This document shows, in pieces, positions 51,645-60,763 of a stretch of DNA of 64,000 nucleotides (position 1 is the stretch's first letter; every line of letters starts with the position of its first letter). The notes beneath the pieces are model-generated. The model did not search any database and was not told the DNA's origin. It worked only from the letters and a program-made list of their open reading frames with translations. A program made the translations under genes and the position numbers. Source of the DNA: Paraeggerthella hongkongensis (GTDB lineage: Bacteria; Actinomycetota; Coriobacteriia; Coriobacteriales; Eggerthellaceae); contig NZ_PPTQ01000003.1 in the NCBI RefSeq assembly GCF_003340345.1, positions 62,001 through 126,000 of the forward strand. Reading direction: 5' to 3'.

Positions 51645-51789
51645 CGAGCCGGGCCTTTCTGTTCCATGCGCCCTTCGGTTCGGGTGCCGATGGCGAGCCG
51701 GTTTGCGACTTTCCGTCGACTTTGGCTTGGCGGTGAGCCTTGTTTTTCGATCCTGTTGACATCTCTTTTTCTTCGATTGCAAATTATGC

Positions 51790-51819
51790 TTGCTATCAGG
51801 CGCAACACGCTTCTATAAT
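51790..51819 (+). promoter_or_regulatory. Promoter for the MFS transporter
   Basis: TTGCTA and a perfect TATAAT are 18 bases apart. The -10 ends 60 bases before the ATG at 51880. Confidence 0.55.
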
Positions 51820-51879
51820 GGCGCGGGGTCACGTGATTTCAAGGGGATGTTTTCGGGTTTTAGCAACGGGGGAGGGCGC

Positions 51880-53073
51880 ATGAAAAGGCGGTCGCTATCG
51901 AAAGGCCAAGCGTTTCGCGGGTTCTTCGTTGCCACGGCGGCGTTCTTCGCGGTATTCGCCTCCACGGCTGTTCCCATTCCCCTGTACGCGACGTACCAGA
52001 CGACCATTGGCTTGACGAATACCGAGATCTCGTTCACGATGCTCGCTTATTTGGGTGGTGTCATTCTGACGCTTTTGCTGGCGGGCCGTTTGTCTGACGC
52101 GCTTGGCCGCAAGGCTACGACATTCGTTGCGCTGCTGTTGGCGGTGGCTGGCTGCACGTTGTTCCTGTTCGCCGCCGATGCCGGCGCTATTTTGACCGCG
52201 CGGTTCGTGCAAGGAGTTGCCGGCGGTTTGGCTATGAGCGCTGTTTCCGCGCTTATCGTCGATTGCATTTCCGATTACCGGATGGGCTGGGGTTCGGCTA
52301 TGGCCAGCTGCGGATCGATGGTGGGCATCATGCTGGGTTCGCTTGGCGTGGGGTTTCTCTATGGCGCCACGACCAGCACCGATATTGTGTACGGGGCGAT
52401 GATCGCCGTTTTGGCGTTGATCGCTTTGCTTTTGCCGCTGGTTCCCGAACCGCTTGAGAAGCGGGTTTCGTGGCGGGCGGCAACGAAAGTGCACGTGCTG
52501 GTTCCCCGCTCGGCTCGGATGCTGTTCTTGATTTCCGGGTGCGTCTACATTGCCACTTGGAGCGTAGGGACCTTCTTCCAGTCGTTTTCCGCTCCGCTCT
52601 CCGTGGAGTGCTTTGCCGCCGATTCGACCCTGACCGCCTCCCTTGTGTTGGCATGCGCTATGGCTCCGAGCGCGTTGGGCGGTCCGCTGACGGCGCGGTT
52701 GGCCCCTATGACCGCCTTGAAAGCGGGTGTGCTGCTGTTCGCCGTCTCCACTGTTTTGCTGGCGCTTCTTCTGGCGGCTGGATTCCAGGCGGCGTTTCTG
52801 CTGGCGGCGGTGGCGTTTAGCCTGTCCATGGGGATATGCGTGTCCACAACGTTGCGCATGTTGCTGCTGGCGGTGGATGTTTCCGAGACGTCGGCCATTA
52901 TCTCGTCCATCAATTTGACCGCGTATGCGGGCACGTCTGCGCTGAGCATCGTCATGGGCGTGCTGGTGGGCATGTGCTCCTTTTCGGATATCCTGGCTTT
53001 CCTAGCCGTTATGACCGTTGTCGTGGCGGGCGTGGTCTTCGTTTACGACAGAAAGCCTGCCAAGGCCCGCTAG
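51880..53073 (+). CDS. MFS transporter
   Basis: The 397-residue protein has twelve hydrophobic helices and the MFS loop 2-3 motif (GRLSDALGRKATTF near 69-82). It is a proton-coupled or uniport carrier; the DHA1/drug-efflux subgroup is a guess and its substrate is unknown. The ATG at 51880 follows GGGGGAGGG. It stands alone with its own promoter, not obviously tied to a reductase operon. Confidence 0.85.
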   Translation: MKRRSLSKGQAFRGFFVATAAFFAVFASTAVPIPLYATYQTTIGLTNTEISFTMLAYLGGVILTLLLAGRLSDALGRKATTFVALLLAVAGCTLFLFAADAGAILTARFVQGVAGGLAMSAVSALIVDCISDYRMGWGSAMASCGSMVGIMLGSLGVGFLYGATTSTDIVYGAMIAVLALIALLLPLVPEPLEKRVSWRAATKVHVLVPRSARMLFLISGCVYIATWSVGTFFQSFSAPLSVECFAADSTLTASLVLACAMAPSALGGPLTARLAPMTALKAGVLLFAVSTVLLALLLAAGFQAAFLLAAVAFSLSMGICVSTTLRMLLLAVDVSETSAIISSINLTAYAGTSALSIVMGVLVGMCSFSDILAFLAVMTVVVAGVVFVYDRKPAKAR

Positions 53074-53186
53074 CGGTCGACTTCGTCCGAACCGCTTCCC
53101 CCCCTTTTGCCCTCAATGCGTGTTCTCCTTGCCTTACTTTCGGCTATTTTATGCGGTCTGCCTGGGGTAATGCTTTGGTTTCTTAA

Positions 53187-53215
53187 TTGTTGATTCGCGT
53201 TATTTTTGCTAGGAT
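53187..53215 (+). promoter_or_regulatory. Promoter for the Cna-B surface protein
   Basis: TTGTTG and TAGGAT are exactly 17 bases apart, leaving a leader of about 170 bases with a CGGCCG...CGGCCG hairpin near 53350. Confidence 0.45.
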
Positions 53216-53390
53216 GCGCCTCAACATCGCGCAGGACGTTGCAGAAAATGCTGTGCTTGCCGCATGCGAGGGCTGCGCTGCTTCGGATCTCGCACGCTCC
53301 CTTCGCGCTTGCTGCGCGTCTTGCGAATTCGGAATGTGCGATGTTGCTCGGCCGAATAAGCGGCCGGTTGAATCGAAGGAGTCGGCAACG

Positions 53391-54971
53391 ATGGCGTTGA
53401 AGAAGGTTTTCTGCATGCTTGCGGCGGCTGTGGTCGCGTCCTTTGCGTGGACGGCGATCTTCGGTGCTGTTTCCGCGCAAGCTGACGAATGGAACGACGA
53501 AGAGACGCAGACCTCGACCTTGTACTTTGCCTGCGTCATGGCGCAGGGAGCCCAACCTGCTTTGGTTGACCCGGGGAACATGGCTTTGGGCGTGGAGGGC
53601 ACGCTGTACGATGACGCCGGGGCAGTGGTGGCGGTGGCGTCGTCGTCGGACAACGGGTACCTGGTGTTCAAGGGCCTGGCATGGAACGGCACGTACACGT
53701 TCAAGGTGACGGGCATGCCTGACGGCATGTTTCCCGTGCGGCATCAGTACAAGGCGGGATCGGACGAATACCTGATCACGGTCACGTCGCAGGGGTGGGT
53801 TCTGGTTGACGGGAAAAGCGGAAACGCTGCGGCTCCGACTCCATCCTTTCCCGGCGTGAACCATCTTGGGGGCAAAACCCCGTTCAAACTGTATTTTGAC
53901 CGGCTCCCCTCTGTTTCCAAGACGGTGAACGGTGTCGATCGTATCGAATCCGAACCTGGCGATGAGCTTGTATTCGAGGTTTCCTCGACGTTGGGGTCGG
54001 CGGTGGGGTATACGTTCAGCTTCCTGCCGGCTGCTGATCTGCGCATTGCCTACGATTCGGTTGTGTTGAGCGATTTGGTTGATCCTATGCTGCAGGTTGA
54101 GCGCGTGGAGTGCTTTCTGGACGGGGATCTTCTTGCGCCTGAGGAGTGCGTTATCGTTCAGGAGGACCGCGGTGACAAGGGGACGTTCGTCTCTGCGGCG
54201 CTGACGCGCGAAAAGCTCGCGCAGCTTGTCGTGAACTATCCGGAAGCCGCTTCGTCTCATGAGGTTGTGCTGAAGGTTTCCGCCGTTTTGAAAGAGGAGG
54301 CTCGGCATCCGATCGAAAACGAGGGGACGTTCACGATAAACGGGTACGGCGCGCATAGCAACGTGGTTGTCGTGGTGCCGTCGACGATCGATGTTCCCGC
54401 GCGCAAGGTATGGGAGGGCGTGTCGGACGACTTTCCGGCTGTTGCGTTTCAGCTGTTGAGAAACGGCGAGCCTTACGGCGCGCCCGTTGTGCTCGACGGG
54501 ATGGAGGACGAGTTCGAGCTTGCTCCCTGGCAAACGGCGTGGAGGAATCTTCCCAAGGCCGATATGCAGGGGCGCCCGTTTTCGTATACGGTGAGCGAAG
54601 CGTTCGTGGATCCGTCGGTTGCCGCTTTGTTCGAGGTGGACTATGCGTACGGCACGGATGCGGATCCTTCGATCGTGGTGACGAACAGGGCGCTTCCGGT
54701 GGTTCCGGGCGAGCCGGACGATCCTGAGCCCGGACCGGAGCCGGAGCCCGGCCCTGATCCCGATCCGGAGCCTGGTCCCGATCCGAAGCCCACGCCCAAG
54801 TCCGATGCTCCAAGCGGCGAGACTCCGCGCCCCCTGCCCCAAAACCCGCAGGCCAAGGCAATTCCGAAGACAGGCGACAGCTTTGCGTACGCGGATGCTG
54901 CCGCGCTTGTGGCGCTGTCCGGGACGGTTGCGACGTGCGCTTTCTTCAGGCGGCGGCACGGCGAATCGTAA
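53391..54971 (+). CDS. Cna-B/pilin-like surface protein with sortase-type signal
   Basis: The 526-residue secreted protein has an N-terminal signal peptide (ALKKVFCMLAAAVVASFAWT). An isopeptide-forming D2-type domain lies in the middle (about 180-330) and a Cna-B domain follows (about 335-435, KVWEGVSDD and ALFEVDYAY). Then come a Pro/Asp/Glu spacer (PGPEPEPGPDPDPEPG) and a sorting signal, IPKTGDS, with a membrane segment and basic tail (FFRRRHGES). IPKTG is an LPxTG variant. The ATG at 53391 follows AAGGAG; the frame stays open upstream to 53187 but without a ribosome site. It is likely a cell-wall adhesin or pilin. Confidence 0.85.
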   Translation: MALKKVFCMLAAAVVASFAWTAIFGAVSAQADEWNDEETQTSTLYFACVMAQGAQPALVDPGNMALGVEGTLYDDAGAVVAVASSSDNGYLVFKGLAWNGTYTFKVTGMPDGMFPVRHQYKAGSDEYLITVTSQGWVLVDGKSGNAAAPTPSFPGVNHLGGKTPFKLYFDRLPSVSKTVNGVDRIESEPGDELVFEVSSTLGSAVGYTFSFLPAADLRIAYDSVVLSDLVDPMLQVERVECFLDGDLLAPEECVIVQEDRGDKGTFVSAALTREKLAQLVVNYPEAASSHEVVLKVSAVLKEEARHPIENEGTFTINGYGAHSNVVVVVPSTIDVPARKVWEGVSDDFPAVAFQLLRNGEPYGAPVVLDGMEDEFELAPWQTAWRNLPKADMQGRPFSYTVSEAFVDPSVAALFEVDYAYGTDADPSIVVTNRALPVVPGEPDDPEPGPEPEPGPDPDPEPGPDPKPTPKSDAPSGETPRPLPQNPQAKAIPKTGDSFAYADAAALVALSGTVATCAFFRRRHGES

Positions 54972-55073
54972 GCCGAGCTTCGCTGTGCAGGCGCCAGACG
55001 CTTGCTGGCGTTTGGGCTCGGATTCGCGTTTGGCGAGTTCGGGCCCTTTGGCTTGGGGTTGAGAAGCGCAAGT

Positions 55074-55103
55074 AAAAAGGCCAGACGATTGTCTGGCCTT
55101 TTT
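55074..55103 (+). terminator. Terminator after the Cna-B surface protein
   Basis: AAAAAGGCCAGAC, loop GATT, then GTCTGGCCTTTTT: a palindromic hairpin with T tracts on both sides. An inverted copy with loop AATC lies at 60160. Confidence 0.85.
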
Positions 55104-55366
55104 GCAGTCACCTAGCAAACCCATTCTGCGACTGTTTGTGGGAAAGGATTGAGAATAGGGGTGTTTCTGCAACCGGCGTTACTTCGCATTGAAGCAGCTT
55201 TCTTGGTGTCGTAACGCTTTTTATGTTCGAGTTCGTAGTGCGAGCACAATGCCCAGGACCGTTCCATACATTATGCCCGAACTAAGGATTCGAGTGCTAC
55301 AATTCTAGCATCACTGATGGAGCGGCATCGATTTGCTCCAATGATAAAAAGGGGGCTAGCTGGAAG

Positions 55367-58300
55367 ATGTGGAAGGGCGTAAAGAAAATATCTGCGTCGG
55401 CAATGGCAGCTATTTTGGTTGCCATGTCGGTTCCGATGGCAGCATTCGCTGACTCGGCGAGCGACGATACATCGGGGGGGGGCTCTCCTCGAGGCAATTG
55501 ATCAGGGATCCCCAGGTTCGGTAGAGCCTGAAGATCTCGTCTCGGATTCGTCAGCCGAGCATAAAGAAGCTTCTGACGAGGTGGCAAGGATCGCGGCCGA
55601 GGAGCCGCGCAACGCAGCTGCAACGACGTTGGATCCGCTCTCGCAGGTGTCCGCCGCTCGAGGTACTGTGTATGAAATTGCCAGCGGCAATGATGTCGCA
55701 TCTGCTGTGGCAGCTATCGAAGCCTCGGATTCCGCCGAGGCGACTATCAAATTCACCGCAAACAACATTGACGTGAACGGATTTGCCGGCATTGTGGGCA
55801 AGCGGGTTGTGCTGTGCAGCACTGAAGGGCATAAGTTCACGCTCGACAAGATGGGCACCGAGCTCGTCGGCGACCTTGTTCTCGACAACGTACGCTGCTG
55901 GGGCGACTATTCCAAAGTGTTTGCGAACGGGCATTCGCTCGAGACTACGATCAATTTCGAGGCTGCAGGCAGCACGATATTGCGATTGTTCGGCGGCGGC
56001 AACGTGGGCAACGACGTGACAGGCGATACGAACCTCGTCTTGCGCGGCGGTAGGTATACGGACGTGTACGGCGGCGGCATGGACAGCAATGTGAGCGGCA
56101 GTACATCCGTGACGATTGACGGCCCGTTTGTTCATGCGGGCGGTCTGTACGGCGGCGGTCATGCGCATGCTACCGACAAGGGCCGGGTTGGCGGAGATGC
56201 CACGGTAGCGGTGCGGCAGGGAACGAATGGCATGTTGTTCGGCGGCGGGCAAAACGAGTATTCTGTTGACAGCCGCGAGCCGGCTAGCGTTGCGGGTAGC
56301 GTGCGCGTCACGCTTGGCTACCCAGGTGCTCCTGCAGGCAGCGTGAACACGGGAATCGCTATGTACACCTACGGTGGATCGTGGCACTCTACGGTGGGCA
56401 ACGTTGTGCTCGAGCTGCTGGACGGCAGCACGAACGCATCTACGGGCGGTGATCGAAATTACTTTGGTTGCGGATACCGAGATACGGTACGGGGCACCGT
56501 CAAGGTCATCGTCGACGGATCCGATCTGCGCTCCGACGGGCATGTGTACGGCGGCGGCAATACGGATAGTAATATGACCGCTGATTACGGGTCGGTGTGC
56601 ATTCTGAACGAGAACAACGAACCGCATGCGCTTGAGATGACCTACAATTCTGCGTCCGACAACACGGACGGCGGCATGCAGGCGGGAAGCAGCGGTAGCA
56701 TTCCAACCGAAATCAAAGGAGACGTGCTTCTTCGCATGGCGGGCGGAAACATTGCCTTTGCGATTCTCGATAGCGGGGATGCTGGTGCCTGCACCATTGC
56801 GGGCGAGGCGACGATACGGGTCACCGGCGGTCGTATCGCGCAGATCCAGGGAAACAGAAACGATGTTGGCAGCAGTCACCTCGTTTACGATGGGTGCGGC
56901 TCAGCTGACGCTCCGCAAGAGAGCGGCTATGTGTTTAGTTTCAAAGATGCGGCACTCGTGAACGCCGCGAACGTCCGTATCGACAGTGATGCATTCTTCC
57001 AGTTTTCGGGCGTCCAAAAACCGTTTTATTCAAAGCCCGATCTCTCAATCGGCAACGCGAGCATGCTTACTACGCGCGATAGCGACACGCAGGTGTCGAG
57101 GGTGTTGGCAGACAACGGTACCTGGCACGCGCTTGGGAAAGTGTACGTCTACGAGGATTTGACGAGCAAGAACGGCTATTATTTCTGGGACAAGTACTTT
57201 GCCGTGGGGCAAGGGCATAAAAGCGACCCAGATCCTGCGCTATTCGATGCGTATCGAGGCGAGGGAGACGAGTTCGTGGGGTTGAAGGAAGGCGCGTTTG
57301 TTAGTCGGTTCTACGGCAACGTCTCTCTTTCAGACTGCGATGTTGCGTTCATGGGCCCTGTAAACGTTTCGGGTAACTTTTCGGGTGGAAATTCCTTGCT
57401 GCGCCTTCCTGTTGCTACGGGCAGCAACTACACGGGCGGCGATGACTCCCCTGTCATCCCGCTCAATGTAGACGGCATTGCGACGGGTTCGCTTAGCGTA
57501 CTTGCTGTTAACGCGAGCGATCGCCTGATTCCTTCGGCTCCCGCCCTCGGTGACAACTACGTTACCGGTTGGAAGGCGGATGGCGCTTCGAACGAAGCGC
57601 TTGTGTTGGCGAACGACGACGAGGCGACCGTTGCGGCTGGCCTGTATCTCAAGCGCGTTGAGGATCCGGGCGTGAACGACGGTAGCTACTATATGTGGCA
57701 GGTGGCGAAAAAGCCCTCGTACCGCGTGACCTACGAGTTCGTCAGCGGCACGAAGGACAAGGGGCTCCCGCAGGAGGTGACCGACCTGCTCCCGATCGAC
57801 CCCGCCTCGTACGCGCACGGCTCCACCGTCGCGGCCATCCGGCCGGCCGAGACGGAGGTCCGCACGGACGACGGCGTGTGGGCGTTCAAGGGCTACGACG
57901 CCGACTCGAAGGTGGCCGCCGGCGCGGTGGGCTTCACGGGCACGTGGGAGTTCTCGGCGCACGAGTACCGCGTGACCTACGAGTTCGTCAGCGGCACGAA
58001 GGACAAGGGGCTCCCGCAGGAGGTGACCGACCTGCTCCCGATCGACCCCGCCTCGTACGCGCACGGCTCCACCGTCGCGGCCATCCGGCCGGCCGAGACG
58101 GAGGTCCGCACGGACGACGGCGTGTGGGCGTTCAAGGGCTACGACGCCGACTCGAAGGTGGCCGCCGGCGCGGTGGGCTTCACGGGCACGTGGGTCTTTA
58201 ATCCCAACGCCAGCGTCCTGAACCGCGTCCCGGCCATATCCGCCTCCGACAGGGTGATCGCCGTGGGCGACGCCTTCGACCCGCTGGAGGGCGTGAGCGC

Positions 58301-58898
58301 CCGCGACGAGGAGGACGGCGACCTCACGGACAAGGTCGAGGTGCTGAGCAGCACCGTGGACGCCTCCAAGCCCGGCGTGTACGAGGTGGTCTACAAGGTG
58401 GCGGACGGCGACGGCGCCTCGGCGACCAAGGCCGTCAGCGTGACGGTCAACCCGAGGATGGAGGGCCTGAACCGCGTCCCGGCCATATCCGCCTCCGACA
58501 GGGTGATCGCCGTGGGCGACGCCTTCGACCCGCTGGAGGGCGTGAGCGCCCGCGACGAGGAGGACGGCGACCTCACGGACAAGGTCGAGGTGCTGAGCAG
58601 CACCGTGGACGCCTCCAAGCCCGGCGTGTACGAGGTGGTCTACAAGGTGGCGGACGGCGACGGCGCCTCGGCGGTTAAAACAATCAAGGTTACTGTGCAG
58701 GCTCGCATGCAGGAGCTGCCCGGGAATTCGGATGGCGACTCGAACGCGGGTTCGCAGACGCCTGGGAATAAGTTGGTCAAGACCGGTGACGCATGGGCTT
58801 TAGGAGCCAGCGCCTTTGTCGGTGCAGTTGTTCTTGCCGGCGCCGTCCTTTTGAGCGCACGCCGTCTCATGAAAAACGAATCGGGACGCATTAAATAG
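55367..58898 (+). CDS. Large SHIRT/Ig-repeat surface protein, frameshifted at a G9 tract (phase-variable?)
   Basis: The ATG at 55367 opens a clear signal peptide (MWKGVKKISASAMAAILVAMS, cleaved near AFA) but this frame stops at 55499-55501, giving only 44 codons. The long frame that runs on to 58898 has no signal peptide of its own. Deleting one G from the 9-G tract joins the two in frame, the join reading TSGG then ALLEAIDQG. The combined protein, about 1,175 residues, has a Gly-rich beta-helix-like region (residues about 180-480, GGG repeats), two identical SHIRT-type repeats of 82 residues, two near-identical Ig-like (HYR/DUF5011-type) repeats of 83 residues, and a sorting signal LVKTGD with membrane segment and basic tail. 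In the sequence shown it is in the OFF frame. Confidence 0.8.
55474..55482 (+). repeat. G9 homopolymer, probable phase-variation switch
   Basis: Nine consecutive Gs sit right after the signal peptide. Eight Gs would give an open frame to 58898, nine do not. A sequencing or assembly error at the homopolymer is the main alternative. Confidence 0.6.
57720..58194 (+). repeat. Two identical SHIRT-encoding repeats
   Basis: Bases 57720-57948 and 57966-58194 are identical over 229 bases (period 246). The base composition is much more GC-rich than in the upstream part of the gene. Confidence 0.9.
58218..58673 (+). repeat. Two identical Ig-like-encoding repeats
   Basis: Bases 58218-58424 and 58467-58673 are identical over 207 bases (period 249). 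They encode the DAFDPLEGVSARDEEDGD repeats. Confidence 0.9.
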
Positions 58899-59538
58899 CA
58901 AGTAGTGCGGAAAGGAAGGAAAAGAAAAGAAACGAGTCGCGGCGAGGAAACCCTGCTCCGTTATGCTCGAGCGTAAGGCGTGTGCTCTTGCATACCCGGA
59001 AAACGCTACGAGCGTCTAGACAGGGTCTCCCTGCCTCTCGTATCGAGGTTTGGGAAAGAGCTTAGGTTTGAGCTGCGATCGGGTGCGACGTGCGCGCATG
59101 CTGCTGCAGGAGGAGGGGCTATCGGGATGGGCCCCGGTTCTTGCGAAGTGGCATCCAGGTTGAGAATGAGCATCGGGCAACTCCGCTGAGACGGCAGGAG
59201 GTTCTTGCGCCACGCTCCCGGTGGCTTTCCGACGACCTCGTCCGGTATCCCATGCATCGTGTTTTGGCGGCGGGGAGGCGATGCCTTCTCGCCGCCGCTT
59301 TGATATGGAGGCGTGTCGCGTTCGACGTAGCCATAGTGAGCATCCTCTACGAAACGCTGGCGGGCAAGCACGCCGGCGATCGTTGGTCGTGATGCGGACG
59401 GTGGCGTCGTTTCGATGGAAAGCCGCCCTGGGTGCGCGCTGCCATGCCGCGCAGTGCGTCTTGGAGCGCAAAGACGATTGGGGGAGCTTTGATCATCGTG
59501 TCTTCTGTAGCGCGCTATTTTTCATAAATTTAGTATAT
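58899..59538. other. Intergenic stretch without an assignable gene
   Basis: This 640-base gap between the surface-protein gene and the toxin-antitoxin pair shows only short, overlapping open frames on both strands, none with a convincing ribosome site or recognisable domain. It has no clear RNA gene. Confidence 0.5.
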
Positions 59539-59552
59539 ATTTTGTACAAAAT
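59539..59552. promoter_or_regulatory. Palindrome upstream of the toxin-antitoxin pair
   Basis: ATTTTGTACAAAAT is a perfect 14-base palindrome in the AT-rich stretch about 55 bases before the antitoxin start. Autoregulation by the antitoxin is usual for this type of pair, so it is a candidate operator. Confidence 0.55.
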
Positions 59553-59605
59553 TATTCATCAATAGTAAAATGGCATCATCGAAAACACGACGGAGGGAGT
59601 TTGCC

Positions 59606-59869
59606 ATGACTACCATGACCGTGTCCTCGTCCGAGTTCCGGCGCAATATGCCGAACATTGTAGGCAAAGCTGAAGAATCCGGTGCGACGATTGTCGTCAT
59701 CAAGAATTCGCGCCCTTGGTTCGAGATAAGGCCGTTGGCTCGTTCTCACGACGAAGTGCCAACGGAGGAAACCCTGGAGGCGCTTCGCGACCTCGAGGTC
59801 ATGCGAAAAGACCCAAACGCCCCGGTATATCGCGACGTTAGCCAGTTCTTCGCTGATCTGGGAATCTAA
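59606..59869 (+). CDS. Phd/YefM-type antitoxin
   Basis: The 87-residue protein has the Phd/YefM fold: a SSSEFRRNMPNIVGKAEESG helix-turn and VVIKNSRPWFEIRPL strand, with a C-terminal toxin-binding half. The ATG at 59606 has GGAGGGAG upstream; an in-frame start at 59570 precedes that site. It is followed two bases later by the toxin. Confidence 0.83.
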   Translation: MTTMTVSSSEFRRNMPNIVGKAEESGATIVVIKNSRPWFEIRPLARSHDEVPTEETLEALRDLEVMRKDPNAPVYRDVSQFFADLGI

Positions 59870-59871
59870 CG

Positions 59872-60156
59872 ATGTACGGCATGCGTAAAGCTCCGGCCTT
59901 CGATCGGGATGTGAAACGATGCGTCAAGAAGCATCGGGATATGGGCGCCTTCAAAGAGGCAGTGGCTGCTGTGCTCATGAGCGATGAGGCGGTCATCCCT
60001 TTGAAGTACAAGGATCACGCTCTAGGCGGTGATCTGCAGGGAATGCGAGAGCTGCATGTCGGAGGGCGCAGCAGCGACTGGCTTATCCTGTACTCCATTG
60101 ACGGCGATGTCGTGGAGTTCGTTCGTACAGGCACGCATGACGACCTGTTTAGATGA
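59872..60156 (+). CDS. YafQ/RelE-type mRNA interferase toxin
   Basis: The 94-residue protein has the YafQ pattern: FDRDVKRCVKKHRD near the N-terminus, KYKDHALGGDLQGMRELHVGGRSSDWLILY in the middle and the catalytic-type ending RTGTHDDLF, whose His is the expected active-site residue. It cleaves mRNA on the ribosome when the antitoxin is lost. The gene follows the antitoxin by two bases. Confidence 0.87.
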   Translation: MYGMRKAPAFDRDVKRCVKKHRDMGAFKEAVAAVLMSDEAVIPLKYKDHALGGDLQGMRELHVGGRSSDWLILYSIDGDVVEFVRTGTHDDLFR

Positions 60157-60159
60157 TAG

Positions 60160-60186
60160 AAAAGGCCAGACAATCGTCTGGCCTTT
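60160..60186. terminator. Terminator after the toxin-antitoxin pair
   Basis: AAAAGGCCAGAC, loop AATC, then GTCTGGCCTTT: the inverted copy of the hairpin at 55074. It sits between the toxin stop and the 3' end of the convergent tRNA gene and may serve both. Confidence 0.8.
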
Positions 60187-60194
60187 AAAATTCA

Positions 60195-60269
60195 TGGTGG
60201 GCGATGAGGGATTTGAACCCCCGGCCTTGTCCTTGTAAGGGACCTGCGCTCCCGCTGCGCCAATCGCCC
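60195..60269 (-). tRNA. tRNA-Val (anticodon UAC)
   Basis: On the minus strand, GGGCGAT pairs with ATCGCCC as a 7-base acceptor stem, and the 3' CCA is encoded. The D stem is GCGC/GCGC, the anticodon loop is CTTACAA, giving UAC (valine), and the T arm is GGGGG-TTCAAAT-CCCTC (one G-U). The anticodon stem has one mismatch at its outer pair (G27-A43), a minor oddity. A TTGCGC/GAGAAT promoter (17-base spacing) lies just upstream. Confidence 0.9.
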
Positions 60270-60763
60270 GAAAAACGTTCCGCCTTTCGGCGGGTTCCCA
60301 TTCTCCCATAGAAGTTGCCATTGCGCAAATCGTTTCGTGCATGTTTTGCCCGATCGGCACCTCTCTGCACAAGAATTCGATGTGAAGCCGTTCCTGCTCT
60401 GGTTCGGGCCGTCGTCCTGCGCGAGCAAGGCAGGTGGAAACAGCGCGGCGCGCGACGTCGGTTCGCGTCCCGCTGATTTCAACCTGTCGAAGCGGCGCGC
60501 GGATTCGTCTTGCATGGATCGACCGTGCCTGTTTCGGCGTCGCGTTGACCTGCGACGTTGGTTTTGCGCTAGATCCGTGCTAGATCTGCGCTTGATTCGA
60601 GGGGCAACCCTGCTGGAATGCCGTGGCAATCCCGCTTGAAACAGTTGTCCATAGTGCTGGAAGCGCTGTAGATCTGGACGGTTTTTCAAGGAGAACTGCG
60701 TCATGTATCTGCTAGATGAGCTGGTCATACTGGTAGCAAGGAACCGGATGGCAAGGGGGTCTC

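Noticed and set aside
53070-55172. Minus-strand frame of 700 codons over the Cna-B protein gene
   Set aside because: Arg-rich shadow; the plus-strand protein has a signal peptide and sorting motif.
60195-60269. tRNA-Val as the attachment site of a genomic island covering 55-60 kb
   Set aside because: No integrase gene and no second copy of the tRNA 3' end were seen on the far side of the interval.
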